The position numbers and the translations under genes are program-made. DNA of 8,585 nt. Origin: Thiotrichaceae bacterium. GTDB lineage: Bacteria; Pseudomonadota; Gammaproteobacteria; Thiotrichales; Thiotrichaceae. The notes beneath the pieces are model-generated. The model did no database searches and was not told where the DNA came from. It saw nothing but the letters and a program-made list of their open reading frames with translations. This document shows, piece by piece, positions 7,406-8,585 of this stretch (the first letter of the stretch is position 1; each line of letters opens with the position of its first letter). Where the stretch lies: contig JALVEA010000345.1 of assembly GCA_027008665.1 (NCBI GenBank), forward strand, positions 1 through 8,585, written 5' to 3'.

Positions 7406-7822
7406 TTAAAAAGGTTTTACCACCACCATTATTAATATAATCAATACCAATAACAAAGGTATTTCATTAATCCAACGATAATTTACCCTATACTCTTTTA
7501 TTGTTCCCGCTTGCATTTCTTTCATACGCTTTTTTGTCCATAAATGATAGATTAATAAAAGCACAATAAATAATATTTTTACATATAACCATCCCATTAA
7601 TAATGGCCAATAAACCAACCATAAATAAATCCCTGATCCTATTGCTAACATCATCATTAATGTCATAAAAGCATAAAGTTTCCTCGCCATAATAGCGAGA
7701 CGATCAACCTGCTGGCCTGCTTTTTTCCCTTCAATATAATGAACAAAGATTCTAGGTAAATAGAAAATACCCGCCATCCATGACATTACAAATAAAATAT
7801 GAAATGTTTTTAGCCATAACAT
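7406..7822 (-). CDS. hemJ: HemJ, protoporphyrinogen IX oxidase (UPF0093 family)
   Basis: This 138-residue inner-membrane protein oxidises protoporphyrinogen IX to protoporphyrin IX, the penultimate step of haem synthesis, in bacteria lacking HemY or HemG. Four hydrophobic helices are visible (about 5-27, 51-71, 78-95, 119-137). Family marks are the N-terminal block W3-L-K-T-F-H8 to M13-S-W-M-A-G-I-F-Y-L-P-R24 with H28, the Y80-V-K82 segment with H93 further on, and R116-W-I-N-E120-I-P122 before the last helix. Conserved His and Lys of these blocks are those implicated in haem binding or catalysis in the family. The length is normal (about 140). The ATG at 7822 has GAGGA (7834-7838) 11 bases upstream. 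It is a single gene, convergent with the H-NS gene and separated from the upstream Ig-like gene by a terminator. An FNR-like dyad in its promoter region fits oxygen-linked control. Confidence 0.92.
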   Translation of the reverse strand: MLWLKTFHILFVMSWMAGIFYLPRIFVHYIEGKKAGQQVDRLAIMARKLYAFMTLMMMLAIGSGIYLWLVYWPLLMGWLYVKILFIVLLLIYHLWTKKRMKEMQAGTIKEYRVNYRWINEIPLLLVLIILIMVVVKPF

Positions 7823-7855
7823 AATTGCTATTTTCCTCAGAATAAATAGGCGTGG

Positions 7856-7884
7856 ATCATACTCTGTTATCTCTTATAGATAAA
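7856..7884 (-). promoter_or_regulatory. hemJ: Weak candidate hemJ promoter
   Basis: On the minus strand TATGAT (7856-7861, 5 of 6) lies 17 bases after TTTATC (7879-7884, 3 of 6). The poor -35 is overlapped by a dyad, as would suit a promoter that needs an activator. The start would be near 7849, about 27 bases before the ATG. Confidence 0.33.
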
Positions 7885-7898
7885 TTGTGATTTATCAA
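7879..7898. promoter_or_regulatory. Dyad with FNR-like half site upstream of hemJ
   Basis: Two overlapping readings exist. GATAAAT-TGTG-ATTTATC (7879-7896) is a perfect 7-4-7 inverted repeat. TTGTG-ATTT-ATCAA (7885-7898) matches the FNR/Anr box TTGAT-N4-ATCAA at 8 of 10 positions, with one half site perfect. The site covers the -35 region of the candidate hemJ promoter. Control by FNR would make sense for a haem enzyme, but this is inferred. Confidence 0.4.
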
Positions 7899-7910
7899 TT
7901 GAGGATAAAA

Positions 7911-7944
7911 AAAAGCCATCTCTAAATTAATAGAGATGGCTTTT
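7911..7944 (-). terminator. Rho-independent terminator of the Ig-like repeat gene
   Basis: A perfect 14-bp stem (7911-7924 with 7931-7944; core GCCATCTCTA) has a 6-base loop. On the minus strand it is followed by a run of eight T (7914 down to 7907). It lies 20 bases beyond the stop of the upstream minus-strand gene and isolates it from hemJ. Confidence 0.92.
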
Positions 7945-7964
7945 AGGTTTGCACAATATAAATA

Positions 7965-8585
7965 TTAAATATTAGGCAAGACAGTCTTTGGATCTGGTCT
8001 ATCAGGCTTTACAACCTCAACAAACCGTTCCACAGCATTCTCACAACCTTCACCTTGGTACTTAATACTTTGCTTACCTAGGGTACTTGTATTAATAGAT
8101 CCCGTTACGGTAACTCTCACATCAGGCACTACAACTACTCCAGGGTCTATATAACTATGCCCTTTAACAACCGTTGCAGCACCATCTTTAGGAGTATAAG
8201 TACAAACTAATGGCACAATTTCAACTTTTCTAACCGCTGTATTTGGACATCCTTTGCCTTCATACACAACTTCATAGCTACCCTCTGTTGCAGTATCAAC
8301 ATTGTTAGACTTTACCAAAACATCAGCTATACCAATATCTGCACCTTCAGCATCTTTAACTGTTGGCTTGGCATCCGTGTATTTGTCACCCTTATAAAGA
8401 GTCAAAGGATTCTTATTATCTGCAAATGTATAAGCACAATCTGCTGCAACAACCTTAACAATACGTGTAGTAACATTATTACAACTATTATCTTGATAAG
8501 TTACTTTATATTCACCTACTTTATCCTTATCAATCGTATCTACTGCTATCCCTGTTGTTACAACCTTGCCATTAGCATCTTTAAT
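7965..8585 (-). CDS. Tandem Ig-like (DUF5011-type) repeat surface protein, C-terminal fragment
   Basis: The frame is open from the right edge to a TAA at 7965-7967, giving the last 206 residues; a TTG at 8405 is an internal codon, not the start. The sequence is made of tandem beta-rich units of about 75 residues: the end of one (1-49), a full unit (50-127) and a last unit (128-195). Each full unit begins with C-x-Y-T and contains K-G-x-x-Y-x-D/DPG, as in DUF5011-type bacterial Ig-like domains. It ends with Y-x-G-x-G-C-x-N-x-x-V-R/E-x-V. Cysteines at 35, 50, 113, 128 and 181 fit one disulfide per unit (50-113, 128-181), and 15 residues separate the last cysteine of a unit from the first of the next. 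DUF5011 units are common in adhesins and other exported modular proteins, so an extracellular or periplasmic place is inferred. No LPxTG or membrane anchor follows; the tail is short and Pro-rich. The binding partner is unknown. Confidence 0.75.
   Translation of the reverse strand: MKDANGKVVTTGIAVDTIDKDKVGEYKVTYQDNSCNNVTTRIVKVVAADCAYTFADNKNPLTLYKGDKYTDAKPTVKDAEGADIGIADVLVKSNNVDTATEGSYEVVYEGKGCPNTAVRKVEIVPLVCTYTPKDGAATVVKGHSYIDPGVVVVPDVRVTVTGSINTSTLGKQSIKYQGEGCENAVERFVEVVKPDRPDPKTVLPNI

Overview
The window is AT-rich chromosomal DNA from a Gram-negative bacterium, most likely a gammaproteobacterium. Supporting signs are the fxsA-groES-groEL gene order, a periplasmic DsbC-type isomerase, an H-NS family protein, HemJ, and a fragment resembling the ZrgA/DUF2796 zinc-binding family. 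I cannot name the genus. No tRNA, rRNA, CRISPR array, insertion sequence or phage gene is visible.

Layout: (1) 1-326, the C-terminal end of a plus-strand ZrgA/DUF2796-like protein. (2) 530-1435, plus-strand dsbC with an unusual repeat-built Thr/Lys/Glu linker, ending at a bidirectional terminator shared with the convergent groEL. (3) 1532-3573, minus-strand groES-groEL. Its promoter carries a sigma-32-like -35/-10 pair abutting a CIRCE-type operator. The operator arms differ from the classical CIRCE by one compensated base pair. (4) 3922-4410, minus-strand fxsA with its own good sigma-70 promoter. (5) 4575-6575, a minus-strand membrane PAS-GGDEF-EAL protein with both catalytic domains apparently intact. 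(6) 6576-6945, a 370-bp very AT-rich divergent control region. (7) 6946-7260, a plus-strand short H-NS family protein. (8) 7406-7822, minus-strand hemJ, with an FNR-like dyad near its promoter. (9) 7965-8585, the C-terminal end of a minus-strand protein built of tandem cysteine-bearing Ig-like repeats, followed by a strong terminator.

Functionally the window mixes protein quality control (cytoplasmic GroES/GroEL, periplasmic DsbC) with global regulation (c-di-GMP turnover, nucleoid silencing), haem synthesis and cell-envelope functions. The genes are mostly single transcription units; only groES-groEL is a clear operon. No complete new system such as a defence island or biosynthetic cluster is apparent. 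The most unusual features are the modified CIRCE with its overlapping heat-shock promoter, the repeat insertion in DsbC, the repeat- and palindrome-rich H-NS control region, and the Cys-paired Ig-like repeats at the right edge.
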